A stretch of DNA of 64,000 nt from Eutypa lata (lineage: Eukaryota > Ascomycota > Sordariomycetes > Xylariales > Diatrypaceae): assembly GCA_022661535.1 (NCBI GenBank), contig JAKULF010000013.1, positions 744,001 to 808,000 of the forward strand, in the 5' to 3' direction. Both the position numbers and the translations under genes were made by a program. Positions 35,711 to 46,482 of this stretch are shown piece after piece; position 1 is the stretch's first letter; each line of letters starts with the position of its first letter. A model generated the notes under the pieces. That model was given only the letters and a program-made list of their open reading frames with translations. It searched no databases and was not told the origin of the DNA.

Positions 35711-37303
35711 ATGTCTATTACACATCTTGGACGTTGGCTAGACGAGCCATGTCGTACATGCAATTCAAACCTAACCAGTCTAGAGCACCCAGCCCATATG
35801 GAGTTGCTTAGAACCATCCCAATCTGGGATAGAGCTAGCTGTGTCCTGGGTCACTGTTCCCGCCACCACAACATTCTCCCCGATGTCTTGGAGAAGATCT
35901 ACCGGGCTGATCTAGACGGACGTTGGGAAGCTCTCACCCGGATTGTAGACACGGGCCTCTCCCCACTTCCCATCAGCGATGGCCGGTATCCCCGCCAGGA
36001 TTTGGCGCTTATATGGGTCGACAAAATTGACCTTGGCTTGAAGAAGTGGGCAGAAGCATGGTCGGATTCGAACCAGAAGAACCAGATTTCTTCAATCGCC
36101 AGCATCAATAGGAGGCTCGATTTGTTGAGTCCATCTCGGCGCAACTTAGATGACGCCCCGGGCGATAGCGGCATCTTTTCCGAGTTGGGCCGAAGCTACC
36201 ACACTCTGGGACACCTAATACGGATCATTTATCGACTCCAGGATGTGGCCGCTGACTACGATAGGAAACATCCACATTGGAGATTTTCACCCACGAAGGA
36301 CGTGAGATGCCTCGTCACCAAGACCATGTTCATCATCCGAGACGTTCTTTGGAAAGAGGGTCACATCACTGTGGAGGGTAGCATAACACCGCCAGCACCT
36401 GACCATCCCGACCAGGATAACAACACGCAGACTGAGTCATCTCCCAATCATAATTCAGATACCACTTCCCCGGGACACAATACAGAGGCTGGCCCTTCAT
36501 CCGAGAACGACAACGACGCACAGAGCTCCTCCAGATCGTCAAATCCACCGGCTGAAGAGAACCTGGGCACACGCTTCAACCCGATTAATAGACCACGGCG
36601 ACCCGAAGAGCGGCATAGCGATACTGTGCTCGAAGGTTCTCACTCCCCAGCCTCAGCTGTTGCGCGACCTGAAAACATCCATGGTGCTGGATCATCCAAC
36701 TCGGCTGCTCCCTCAGAAGCACCTAATGAGAACGAGGCCCAACCTTCCCCGCCAGGCCCAACCAGCTCTCCGTCCACTAAGCGTAAGCGCGAGCGTGAGA
36801 GGGCCAAAGGCGTAGGGATTATCAACGGAGGCCACGAGGCATCGAAGCCATGCGAGAGGTGTGCTAAGAGCCACAAAACCTGCATGGTGCCCACAGACCC
36901 CAAGGTATCGGGGACGTTCAAGTGCGGAGATTGCATCAAGGGCCAGCTGGGCTGCAGCCTCAGCGCCCTCAACCCTGGTCGCGAAGACTACGACGAGGAG
37001 CACCGCGGATTGTGCATCGCGAAGGAGGAGACTAGGAGAACAGCCCGAGCGAAGGCGCAAGATGCCAAGGATACCACCACCCCGGGAGGACCGGTGAAAG
37101 GAGCGGGGGCGAAGAGAAAGCTACGGGATGAGGAACAGGAACTCCCACGGGAGAGCATCGCGGGGCCGCAGGACCGTGCCGAGCAAGCTGAGGAAGGCTC
37201 CCCGGATGTTTCGCAGAGCGCGCCGCCCGCAAAACGTAGAACTCCACTGCCGACGTCTCGTCGCAGGGCGGCCGCCTCGTCGTCGAGGACTAGCTCCGGC
37301 TGA
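35711..37303 (+). CDS. Orphan protein with C-terminal Zn2Cys6-like cysteine cluster
   Basis: One exon of 530 residues from the ATG at 35711 (MSITHLGRWLDEPCRTCNSN). The first ~220 residues are helical with W and L periodicity (LEKIYRADLDGRWEALTRIV, LALIWVDKIDLGLKKWAEAW, LGHLIRIIYRLQDVAADYD) and carry CRTC plus CVLGHCSRHH near the N terminus, possibly a metal site. A long Ser/Pro/Asn-rich linker follows. At ~residues 358-425 a basic stretch (KRKRERERAK) leads into CERCAKSHKTC and CGDCIKGQLGC, a CX2CX6CX13CX2CX6C pattern close to the fungal binuclear zinc cluster. The tail is Ala/Arg/Glu-rich. It could be a nuclear DNA-binding protein, but the cluster is C-terminal instead of N-terminal, so I do not call it a standard Zn2Cys6 factor. 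Confidence 0.7.
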   Translation: MSITHLGRWLDEPCRTCNSNLTSLEHPAHMELLRTIPIWDRASCVLGHCSRHHNILPDVLEKIYRADLDGRWEALTRIVDTGLSPLPISDGRYPRQDLALIWVDKIDLGLKKWAEAWSDSNQKNQISSIASINRRLDLLSPSRRNLDDAPGDSGIFSELGRSYHTLGHLIRIIYRLQDVAADYDRKHPHWRFSPTKDVRCLVTKTMFIIRDVLWKEGHITVEGSITPPAPDHPDQDNNTQTESSPNHNSDTTSPGHNTEAGPSSENDNDAQSSSRSSNPPAEENLGTRFNPINRPRRPEERHSDTVLEGSHSPASAVARPENIHGAGSSNSAAPSEAPNENEAQPSPPGPTSSPSTKRKRERERAKGVGIINGGHEASKPCERCAKSHKTCMVPTDPKVSGTFKCGDCIKGQLGCSLSALNPGREDYDEEHRGLCIAKEETRRTARAKAQDAKDTTTPGGPVKGAGAKRKLRDEEQELPRESIAGPQDRAEQAEEGSPDVSQSAPPAKRRTPLPTSRRRAAASSSRTSSG

Positions 37304-38582
37304 TGAGAGTTGGGTTTGCTTTCGGATTGGTTCACGGGGATACTGGAGTACGGTGTTGGAATACCCCTTGACTTGACTTGTCTGGTTGTGACTTGTTTTT
37401 TTGGTAACAAAAGTTTTGTTTTCATTTAGTTATTGATATTATACCTATTCTTATGGTCACCAGACATCACTCATGCAGCACTACTTTTTTAGATTGGCAG
37501 TATTGTTTGTAGGATATTCCACAAGGGTGGTTTTTTTTAGACTTGTTTCATAGACCTTCTTCGTAGTGTTAATGGAAACATCTCAACACACGAACTTGAA
37601 CTGCAATGGTGAATGGGTTAAAGTTTTCTACAAGAGACTCGACTGACATAGAGACTGACATAGACTGCTCTGAACGTCTGCGACTGGATATATTTACTCT
37701 GATAAGCGCCCTGATAAGCTATCGGATGTCGTCAGCGTTCACGTTAAATAATACTTAGTAATTGATTATAGACCTGGCCTGCCTGCCTGGCTGACGCTGA
37801 GGAATTGACGTCAAGTCATATCCCTGCATCCCGGATCTATAGCCCCACTACATACGGATATTACCTAATAATCATTAATTATCGGCTCGCGTTTAAGCCT
37901 CACCGATCCTACAGATAACCGTCACTACAGACAGACATGGATGGTAGAGGTGATGCGGCGGCGGGCTGCCATGTCTGGTTCCTTGTGGCTTGGCGGCTTC
38001 GCTAGACTGAATTTCGCACTATTTCTGTACAGTACTTTTCATAACAATTCAGTTCAGGGATCATGATACGGATGTATATTAAACATAAGTAACTGCAGCG
38101 GGGTGTGGACAGTGGGGATGATGGAAACGGGGCGGAGCCCGCGTGAACCAACGGCTACCTACCAGCCCACCTACATGTGTAGCTTACTGTAGTGGCCTAT
38201 CATCAATGCTAGATCCGACGCCTGCCTTCGGGATTATAAGTCATCGCAAGCCCAGAGCCCCGAGTCAACCCATATTTCCATACAATCAGTCGCCTTCCGA
38301 TTATACCTTGACGAAAGCCCTTACTTGCCATGCCTATTTACGGATTTGTGCCCTCCAAATCCCTGGCTCCAACCGAGAAAATGCACTCCGAATCCTTGAG
38401 GTCGCGTAAGTGCTAATCACCTTTGCTTAAATCCGACAGGATTGAGTGCCTGGCTTATCTCACCAATGTCTGTAGTAGTTACGTCCAACATGCCCTTACA
38501 TGGATATTCGACATGGCGAATTGGACCATCGATTCATTTTAACTCCGGTACGCTGCTATGGGCAGACAGGGGGAATGGCATG
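37304..38582. other. Intergenic, no gene seen
   Basis: 3' region of the orphan gene and the distal promoter of the aldehyde dehydrogenase gene. No coding frame is supported. Confidence 0.6.
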
Positions 38583-38590
38583 TATAAATA
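38583..38590 (+). promoter_or_regulatory. TATA box of the aldehyde dehydrogenase gene
   Basis: TATAAATA lies 157 bp upstream of the ATG at 38747, followed by a pyrimidine-rich tract (TCTCCTCCCCTTCC at 38600-38613) typical of strongly expressed fungal promoters. Confidence 0.6.
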
Positions 38591-38746
38591 GGGATGTATG
38601 TCTCCTCCCCTTCCTTACATGCCCTTTTTGCTAGACAATAATCAGCAGCAGACACACATATACCTACTTGACCGTTTGGCACTATTAGACACCTACAACA
38701 AATACTAGGTAACTAACACTTACACGTCCTACTCTAGGTAATCACA

Positions 38747-40222
38747 ATGGCTTTCGTCGAACATTCCGGTAAACAAGTAGTCCCCCTGTGGATCAACGGG
38801 GAAGCCCGGCCCCTGCAGCCCTCGCGCTTCATCGAAGTGGTCAACGCCTCCGAGGACCGAGTGGCACACCACGCCCAGGGCGCCGACGTAGCCGACGCCA
38901 TCGCCGCCGTCGAGGCCGCAGCCACTGCTTTCCCCTTGTGGAGTCGGACCCCGCACGGGGAGCGGCGCCGCGTCCTCCTGAAGGTCGCGGACCTGATGGA
39001 GAGCCGCGGCGAGGCGCTGGCCCAGATGCAAGTCCTCGAGACGTCGTGCATGCTCGACTACGGGCGCTTCATGTCGCAGCACGGCACCGAGACCATCCGC
39101 GAGATCGCCGCCGCCACCACCGCGGCCCTGACCGGCACGCTCCCGCCCACCGACGCCAGCGGCCTCTACCTGAGCGTCAAGCGGCCCGTGGGCCCCGTCC
39201 TGATCATCCCGCCGTGGAACAGCCCCGCGATCCTCGGGCCCCGCGGGGTCGTGTCGGCGCTCGCCGCGGGCTGCACCGTCGTGCTGAAGGGGTCCGAGCT
39301 CTGTCCCGCCCTCTACCGCCTGATCGTCCAGCTCTTCGAAGATGCCGGTTTGCCCAAGGGCGCGCTGAACCTGATCCAGGCGCGGCGCGAGGACGCCGCG
39401 GCCGTGACCGAGGCTATCATCGCGCACCCGGCCCTTCGCAAGGTCGAGTTCATAGGCAGCGCCGCCATCGGCCGCCAGATCGGCTTGACCGCCGCTAAGC
39501 ACCTGAAGCCGATCCTGATGGAGCTCGGCGGGAAGTGCCCCTTCGTCGTCCTCAAGGACGCCAACCTCCGAAAGGCGGTGCAGTTCGCCGCCTTCGGCGC
39601 CTTCGTCCACCACGGCCAGGTGTGCTTCTCGACCGAGCGCATCATCGTCGTCAAGGACGTCGCGGAGCAGTTCGTGCGGCTGCTGAAGGACGAGGTCGCC
39701 ACGCGGTACGGGAACGGGTTCGGTTCGGCGGCTTCCAAGGCCTTCGCCGATAAGGCCCACGCGCTGCTCGAGGACGCGAGGAGGAACGGCGCCGAGTACC
39801 TCGTCGGCGACAACGCGTACCTCGGCGAGACGAAGACCGGCCTCCGGCCGACGATCGTGACGGGCGTGGGGCGCGCCCACCGCCTCCGCGACGAGGAGTC
39901 CTTTGGGCCGTCGGCGACGCTGTACGTGGTGGCGGACGAGGAGGAGGCCGTAACGCTCGCGAACGATAGCGCGTACGGGCTCGTCGCCGCGCTGTGGTCT
40001 GAGGATCTGCTGCATGCTTTCGAGATTGCGCGGAGTAGGCTGGAGTTCGGCGTCGTTCACGTCAATAGTGCCACGCCGAATGACCAGCCGACTGTCCCCA
40101 TCGGCGCCGTGAAGGGCAGTGGTTGGGGCACGCAGAATGGCGCGAGCGGTATCGATGAGTTCCTGGTCCATAAGCAGGTCACGGTTCATAGCTCGAATGA
40201 GCCGATTCCGTTTGGGCAGTGA
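38747..40222 (+). CDS. Aldehyde dehydrogenase (NAD(P)-dependent; salicylaldehyde/vanillin-dehydrogenase-like)
   Basis: An intronless frame of 491 residues from CACAATGGC, full length for the family. Visible landmarks are IIPPWNSPAILGPRG (Asn of the oxyanion hole, about residue 155), FIGSAAIGRQIG (Rossmann loop), LMELGGKCPFVVL (general-base Glu), HHGQVCFSTERIIV (nucleophile Cys, about residue 290) and EESFGPSATLYVV (cofactor Glu). The GQVCFSTER segment resembles aromatic-aldehyde dehydrogenases of the salicylaldehyde/vanillin type. It oxidises an aldehyde to the acid with NAD(P)+, likely in the cytosol. It lies 560 bp upstream of a flavoprotein oxidase gene on the same strand. Its GC-rich, intronless coding differs from most neighbours. 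The long antisense frame across it is a composition artefact. Confidence 0.92.
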   Translation: MAFVEHSGKQVVPLWINGEARPLQPSRFIEVVNASEDRVAHHAQGADVADAIAAVEAAATAFPLWSRTPHGERRRVLLKVADLMESRGEALAQMQVLETSCMLDYGRFMSQHGTETIREIAAATTAALTGTLPPTDASGLYLSVKRPVGPVLIIPPWNSPAILGPRGVVSALAAGCTVVLKGSELCPALYRLIVQLFEDAGLPKGALNLIQARREDAAAVTEAIIAHPALRKVEFIGSAAIGRQIGLTAAKHLKPILMELGGKCPFVVLKDANLRKAVQFAAFGAFVHHGQVCFSTERIIVVKDVAEQFVRLLKDEVATRYGNGFGSAASKAFADKAHALLEDARRNGAEYLVGDNAYLGETKTGLRPTIVTGVGRAHRLRDEESFGPSATLYVVADEEEAVTLANDSAYGLVAALWSEDLLHAFEIARSRLEFGVVHVNSATPNDQPTVPIGAVKGSGWGTQNGASGIDEFLVHKQVTVHSSNEPIPFGQ

Positions 40223-40784
40223 TCATGATGGGCATTTGAGAGCGTGGACAGTAGTGCTGAAAAGTGTTGCGCAGGTTTGGAACGTTACACAGTACCTGTA
40301 CATACTTAAAGTATGCCGTGTATGAGAAGCGCCGAGTATGAAAATAAAACAAGTTATTCGATTTAATCCCCTCTCCCATCGATATATTAGCTGCATGTGG
40401 CTTGCAGCAAGCTATCACCTTACCTCAGAACGGCAATATCTACCGTGACATTGATAAATGTAGATGCACTCGACCACCGTGCAATATTATCATATGACCC
40501 CTAACCAACCCGCAAACCCGGTAGTTGGCCGATTCCAGTGTACAGTCTAGTCACTGGTATGCAGATAAGCGCGACCTATAGATAACTAGTGACTTGCCAA
40601 GAAGGGCAAGTATAACCAGAGCTTTAACTACTTGTAAGTAAGTCAGTCCTCTTTCTGCAAGTTCCCCAAAAGCTGTTGTTAACTATTACATATCACCGTT
40701 ATCCTGTATTACAATACTTCTCCTCCTTTATACCTCATTATCATTCTAGGCCACATCAATATCTGACTTCAAAATCCCCTGAAA
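40223..40784. other. Intergenic between dehydrogenase and flavoprotein
   Basis: Contains the 3' UTR of the dehydrogenase and the promoter of the flavoprotein gene; no gene seen. Both genes read rightward. Confidence 0.65.
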
Positions 40785-42374
40785 ATGGAGAAACGCGCAG
40801 CCATCCCCGTGACGCTACCCCGCGACAACCCAACGCCGTCGTACTGGCAGGACCCACCGGACCACATCGCCGACCTACGCTCCACTGAAACACTGCCCGA
40901 GGAAGCTGATGTCGTCATCGTCGGGAGCGGCATCACGGGGGCCGCCGTCGCCTGGAACCTGCTGCAAAACAACCCCAAGCGTACTATCGTGATGCTTGAA
41001 GCGCGACAGGCGTGCTCGGGAGCAACGGGTCGAAATGGTAGGGAACTATACACATACTACTAAATTGCACCTTTCATACCATCCGTTGCAAGATGTAGCT
41101 AGTTAGTCACTGTGACATTGCCTATAGTTCGCAGTGAGTGACGGCCGATCAAGAAGCTGACATTAACCCCCCAAAAATTGTGACTTGCAGGCGGACACAC
41201 GAAGGCGGCTTCCTACCGCTCCTTCATGCACAACGCGCAGACACACGGCACGGGGACAGCAGCGAAGATCGCGCGCCTCGAGCTGGCCAACATCCGCGCC
41301 GTGCACGCCTTCGCGCGCGAGCACCACATCCCGTGCGATAGCCACCCCTGCGGGACCGTCGACGTCGTCTACGACGCCGCGCAGTGGGAGCTGGACCTGC
41401 TGGCCGTGAAGGCCATGAAGGACGCGATGCCCGGAGACGATGCGTCCGTGTATGCGATACATACCCCCGACGAGGTCCGCGATAGGTACTATTGCGGGAA
41501 GGGGGGCGAAGAGGACGTCTGTGGGGGCATTAGTTACGAGGCGGGCAGTATTAGTGCGTATCGGTTTGTTGTTGGGCTGTTGAAGATGTGTCTTGAGAGG
41601 GGCTTGAATCTACAGACGAATACGCCGGTGCTGGAAGTTGAGAGATTGGATGGTGGTGATAGTGGTGGTGGGTGGAAGGTTCAGACGGAAAGGGGGATCG
41701 TACAGGCGCAAAAATTGGTGCTTGCTACGAATGGGTATACAGCTCGACTGGTGAAGAGGTTACAAGGAATCATAGTTCCGCTGCGTGGCCAGATCACAGC
41801 CCAACGACCGGGTCAGAATATGCCACATGACGGGCTGCCTGTATCTTACAGCTTCATCTACAAAGGCGGCTACGAGTACATGGTTCCGCGGCCGAAGGGC
41901 TCCCGCTTTGAGGGGGATATCATCATTGGGGGTGGTGGAGTAGCCGCACCTGAGGAAGGGATACAAGAGTTCGGCACGACGGACGATACCGTTCTTAATA
42001 CGCCGATAGGGGGCTACTTGCATGATAGTCTTCCGCGGTACTTCGGGGATAGCTGGGGAGAAGATCACCCCGACGGGCGCATACGTAAGGAGTGGACTGG
42101 CATCATGGGCTACAGCGCGGATGGATACCCCTTTGTTGGTGGGATGCCGGGTGAGGAGGACCTGTGGATGTCGTGCAGCTTCCAGGGGCACGGAATGGTA
42201 ACCTGTTGGATGTGTGCGAAGGCGTTGGTGGCTATGATGGAAGGCCGGGATGACGAGGACTTGAGGCGGTGGCTTCCTGATGCTTTCAGGATTCGCGAGG
42301 ATCGGCTGGGTTTGACTTTTACTGGTGATCATCTCTTCCATAGTGATGAGGCTGCAGATCTAGGTAGTCCTTGA
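40785..42374 (+). CDS. FAD-dependent amine/amino-acid oxidoreductase (DAO family, PuuB-like)
   Basis: Exons 40785-41037 and 41191-42374 (AATG|GTAGGG...ACTTGCAG|GCGG) give 478 residues. The FAD dinucleotide motif is VVIVGSGITGAAVAWNLL at ~residues 44-61, then the Glu end of strand 2 (VMLEARQACSG) and the SGATGRNGGHTKAA segment that spans the splice site. SGxxGRNGG is the hallmark of the DadA/PuuB/OrdL branch of the DAO superfamily. The second half keeps the LVLATNGYTARL strand, PLRGQITAQRPG and the C-terminal FAD-contact region TGIMGYSADGYPFVGGMPG. It would oxidise an amine or amino acid and yield an imine/aldehyde, H2O2 and ammonia or a similar split. An adjacent aldehyde dehydrogenase could use the product. 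The Gln/Cys flavin-attachment residue cannot be identified. Confidence 0.87.
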
Positions 42375-43193
42375 AGAAAGAAGATAAGCCGTTTCAAGTA
42401 TTGATAGGGAGGTTGAGAAGTGTTGTCATGTTGCAAATATGAAGGTTATAATTAGCGTAGTGGAACTATGGTCATCTCCTTGATAGTGTATGTTGAAAAG
42501 AAGCCTCGTCTTGACGAGTCAAAGATAACACGCCCCTTTCAGATATATATATACCTGCTATTACATTAAAGTGGAGTATATTACAAACTAGGTATAGTCA
42601 TACTACAAGCACTTATTCATAAGGAGAGCCAGCAAACGTCCTTTCAAACATCTGGAGGTGCATGTCAACTACCCTCCTAGTAATATTTACTGGCTTTCCA
42701 TGTGATCACCAATGTCTCAGATCCCGTCAATCACTCTGAAGTGCTAAGAAAATCAGGACCCGGGTATCTGGGTCTTACCGATAGATCCGAGTCCATATCT
42801 CGGCACGGTATCTTTACTGTCGGGATGTGCCCCAAGTTAGGCAATGGACGCGAAGGAGAACAATCATGCAGCCAGAGAATCCCCATAAGCAGCCTGACTA
42901 CACTATAGCCTATAGTTCTGCTAAGGACCTCTATGAGGCTGATTCAACTCCAGTGCGTGTATTCAGGTTTAAAGCTCATTGGCGGCATGTATCGTCATGG
43001 CAACAACCTAGTTAAGGACTAAAGATCATGTTGCAGAAGGCTCAGAGCCGATTGAAGGGGGGTCTACACTGTGATTGCAAGACAGTAAATATTGATTCAG
43101 GGAATCTATTACCATGTGGAACAGTGGCAAACAGGGTCTGCATAGCTAGATAATGTATCTACTTAAGGTAGGAATCAGCTACGCAAGAAGTTT
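42375..43193. other. Intergenic, no gene seen
   Basis: 3' region of the flavoprotein gene and promoter of the prenyltransferase gene. Open frames at 42702-42908 and 42827-43015 have no protein features. Confidence 0.6.
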
Positions 43194-43198
43194 TATAA
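43194..43198 (+). promoter_or_regulatory. TATA-like element of the prenyltransferase gene
   Basis: TTTTATAAGT at 43191-43200 lies about 105 bp before the ATG at 43303 and is followed by a C+T tract (TCTTTCTTCTCCCTC). Confidence 0.5.
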
Positions 43199-43302
43199 GT
43201 ATCTTTCTTCTCCCTCTATCTCCAAGGAAGACCAGACTTCATGTAGTCCTCTCCATAAACCTAATATCTTTACACGGTTAAACCTAGACAGCCATTCACA
43301 TA

Positions 43303-44803
43303 ATGTCTACGATGAACGGAATCAGCGGGACCCAAGGCACGAATACGGCCAAGGTTGAAGGCAACATCAATACAACCGTGGCATGGACCACAATAACACA
43401 GTACTTGCCTAGTAGGGATGCCGACACTAACTTCTGGTGGAGGTATTCTGGGCTTGATCTAGCCCTTATGCTAGAGGAGGCCGAATACTCGCTCGATAAG
43501 CAGATCGAAGCACTCGTGTTTTTCTATCATTTGGGTGTAAGTAAGCCATAATTAGATGTTCCACAAAATACTTACCTACAGACAACGTCGTACCATAATA
43601 ACCTAGTTGTATATTTAGGCTCCCTACATGGGCCCTGCGCCTCGCATAGATGGAGCGGCACCATCGTGGAAATCTCAGATGCAGCCCGATGGGACACCAA
43701 TCAAACACTCATGGAAGTGGCCGCAGGCCGGTGGCAAACCTGAAGTGCGGTATAATCTTGAGCCCATCGGCCCTCATGCTGGCACGGAGCTTGATCCGCT
43801 ATGCCAACTAGCTGCCAAAGACCTGATGGGCCGCCTAGCAACCGCGATCCCCTCTGCCCCTATCGACAATACACTGTTCAACCATTTCACATCCATGCTA
43901 TTCGAGCACAGCACGAATCCGGCAGCAGCGACAAAAAGCGGCAATACCATGCACAGCACCGTGTTCATTGCAGCGGAGTTCTTGCCCGATAGTATCAACT
44001 TCAAGACCTATATACAGCCACCGACCTCAGCTCACGAGGAATTAATGACGGGCATCGAACTAGATTCTCCAGCGCGCCCCATGGTGAACGATTTCCTACG
44101 CAACAGCGACGAGGGCAAGCTGATGACCCCATTCAGACTAGGTGTGGACAACAAGGCTGGGTCGCGATTAATGTGGTATTTCAAATCGCCGAACACTACC
44201 TTCGCGAGCGTGCGCAATATCATGACACTTGGCGGCTACATAAAGACACCGCATATAGAGCGGCAGCTAGCTGAGCTGCACAGCCTGGTCAAGGCCATTC
44301 TAGGCCTACCCGATGGCTTTTCTGAAACCGAGTGCCCGGCAGGCTTCAGATCGCCCTATAACTTCCCACCGCCTTCACACACAGCTGACGGCATCGATAC
44401 ATCGACGCCATCTCCTATGCTGTCGGGCTACTCTTACTACTTCGACGTGGCCCCGGGACTAGAATTCCCGGGCATCAAATGGAGCCTACCGGTGCGCGAA
44501 TACGATCGGGATGATCTAAGTGTTGCTAAGGCCCTCACGGCTTGGATGGAGAGGCAGGGTCGAGGGGCGTATAGCAAGCGGTATTTGTCTTTGTTAATGC
44601 GGCTGGCGGCGGAGAAGGGGTTGCGACTTGACGAGAGCAGAGGGCTGCAGGAATCTATCAGTATCTTGCTAAAGCCGGACGGCGGGTTCGATATCACTAC
44701 TTACTTCTCTTCACACGCGTTCGATGAGCAGAAGGAGAAACAGAGGGTTCTGCCATCTTTTAGAAAAGGGAGGCGCCGGCGCGGAGGGGACTTGTACTTT
44801 TGA
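43303..44803 (+). CDS. DMATS-type aromatic prenyltransferase
   Basis: Exons 43303-43536 and 43619-44803 (TTGGGT|GTAAGT...TATTTAG|GCTCCC) encode 472 residues, within the usual 420-480 of the family. The N-terminal part has NFWWRYSGLDLALMLEEAEY and SLDKQIEALVFFYHLGAPYM, the typical opening around SG..LA.ML..A.Y....Q...L.F.Y....P.LGP. Further landmarks are VRYNLEPIGPHAG, a phosphate-contact-like KTYIQP strand, SRLMWYFKSPNTTFASVR, GYSYYFDVAPGLEFPGIKW and PVREYDRDDLSVAKAL. DMATS enzymes transfer dimethylallyl or longer prenyl groups to tryptophan, indole or phenolic substrates, as soluble alpha/beta-barrel proteins in secondary metabolism. Which substrate is used cannot be told. It is the last gene before a TE block. 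Confidence 0.88.
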
Positions 44804-46074
44804 TACAGTGTGCCGAAAGTAACCGCTCATAATGTCAATCTTCCGTGGAAGTACCTGAGATAGATGTTGAATATGACTTCGTGCCTCTCATCTTAGGAGG
44901 GATTGCCCGCTGTGTTCATGCTAGATGGTTTTTCTTGCTGCGTTGAGTCACCGGAGCTTCTAGTGTAGCAACTCGATCTCATCCCTGTCATCAATGGTAA
45001 GCTATAGTATGGCCGGTTTCTTGATGCTGCCCTCCTGTAAAGGTCATTGTTTTTTTTCCCAGTACCGAGAATAGAGGCACCCTATAATTCAATGACTTGA
45101 TGCCGGTGGTTGGTCAACGCAGTACGGACTGCCGCAAATCCTAATAATCCCTCCTTCAAGCTATCTTTCAAACGGATATGGAGCTGATTTTAATATATGA
45201 AATGGAGCGGTCGTGGGGATCGTGGCCGTTATGGGGTCTAGATCTCCTTGGGTTACCTCTGCCCAAACTTTGATCGCAAAGGAGTGTATACAGATGGCTG
45301 ACTAATGGATTGTATTAGCCAACGTAACCGACCATACCATGGGTTCCCCGTAAACTTACTTCAACCCTTGCCATTATATTGAGAACCTCCACTGATTTTC
45401 TTTCAGTCGTATGACTCTCGTCATCCAGATTAAATAAATCATCCTCGGTAGCGTTCTGTTTCTTCGGAACTGCCACATTTCTTTATTTTTAACGGAGGTG
45501 ATTTCTTCACGTTTACCAGAGGTAGGTAACAGCCCAAACATATTTGCAAGCTAGAAATTGTTAGCGTAGTCTACTCAGGATTTACCTCAGATGGAAGTTT
45601 CTCGAGAAGGAGAACCTCAGAGAATCTATCTATGAGGTCAATAAAAAAAGGAAGGAAGATAGCCTAGTGGTCTTGGCCAGCATTGGCTTTCTCTTGTTCA
45701 CTAGTAGGTATAGCCAAGGTCAACAAATGTGAGAGCCTGACACATCGTGGTCTCTGAAGGCTACATCACGACTAGATATTTCTCTTTTCGCAGCAGTAAT
45801 TACATATACAGGAACGGAAGTGCCTACCTCGTGAAATTCTTCCGGAATTGAGACGAGCTCCAATAATACTGCCTAAGGAACTGTCCTTAGGGTTGAATTG
45901 GGTCTTGTGGATAGTATCTCGAGATACCGTCTGAACACGAGTATCATCGTATTAATATCGTGAGGGGCAGGACAGAAGGTGCCGTCTTTAGCAGTCTCCA
46001 TAACTGTACGGTCAAAGATAAATGGCTGGTTACTGATTTGGTAAAATATAGTTATAATACTCTACCTATTGATT
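44804..46074. other. Intergenic, no gene seen
   Basis: Ordinary composition up to about 46075, where the AT block begins abruptly. No coding frame of 60 codons or more exists here. Confidence 0.6.
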
Positions 46075-46197
46075 CTTTTTAAAAAGGAGTTACGGCATAC
46101 TTAAAAATACGTCTTTATAAAATAAAGAAAAATTAAAATTTAAAATAAATCTTAAATAACTTATTAATTAATAACAACTTAAAACGATAAATATATA

Positions 46198-46482
46198 TGC
46201 TTTTTAATTTCGTTTCTTATAACCTTAAATGCTTACGTAATATATTTACTTTAAGATTTTTTTTAAAATTTAAAATTTAAAATTAATTATTTAAAAAAAA
46301 AATTTTATTTAATAATTAAAAAGTTTTATAAATATTAAAATATAAAACGAATTTTTTAAAAATTTTATAATAACTTTTTTATTATAAATTTACGTATTAT
46401 AAATTTCTTATTATATAATTTTTTTATTATAAAAAGCTTTATTATATTATATAATATAAAATTTTTATTATTTAATTTTAAA
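46198..46482. repeat. Left LTR (approximate ends)
   Basis: Direct repeat of 51573-51855; the boundary is set where similarity stops. Confidence 0.72.

Noticed and set aside
38729..40189. 486-codon open frame antisense to the aldehyde dehydrogenase
   Set aside because: It is a by-product of GC-rich third positions; its translation is Arg/Glu/Leu-rich with no domain, while the sense frame is a textbook dehydrogenase.
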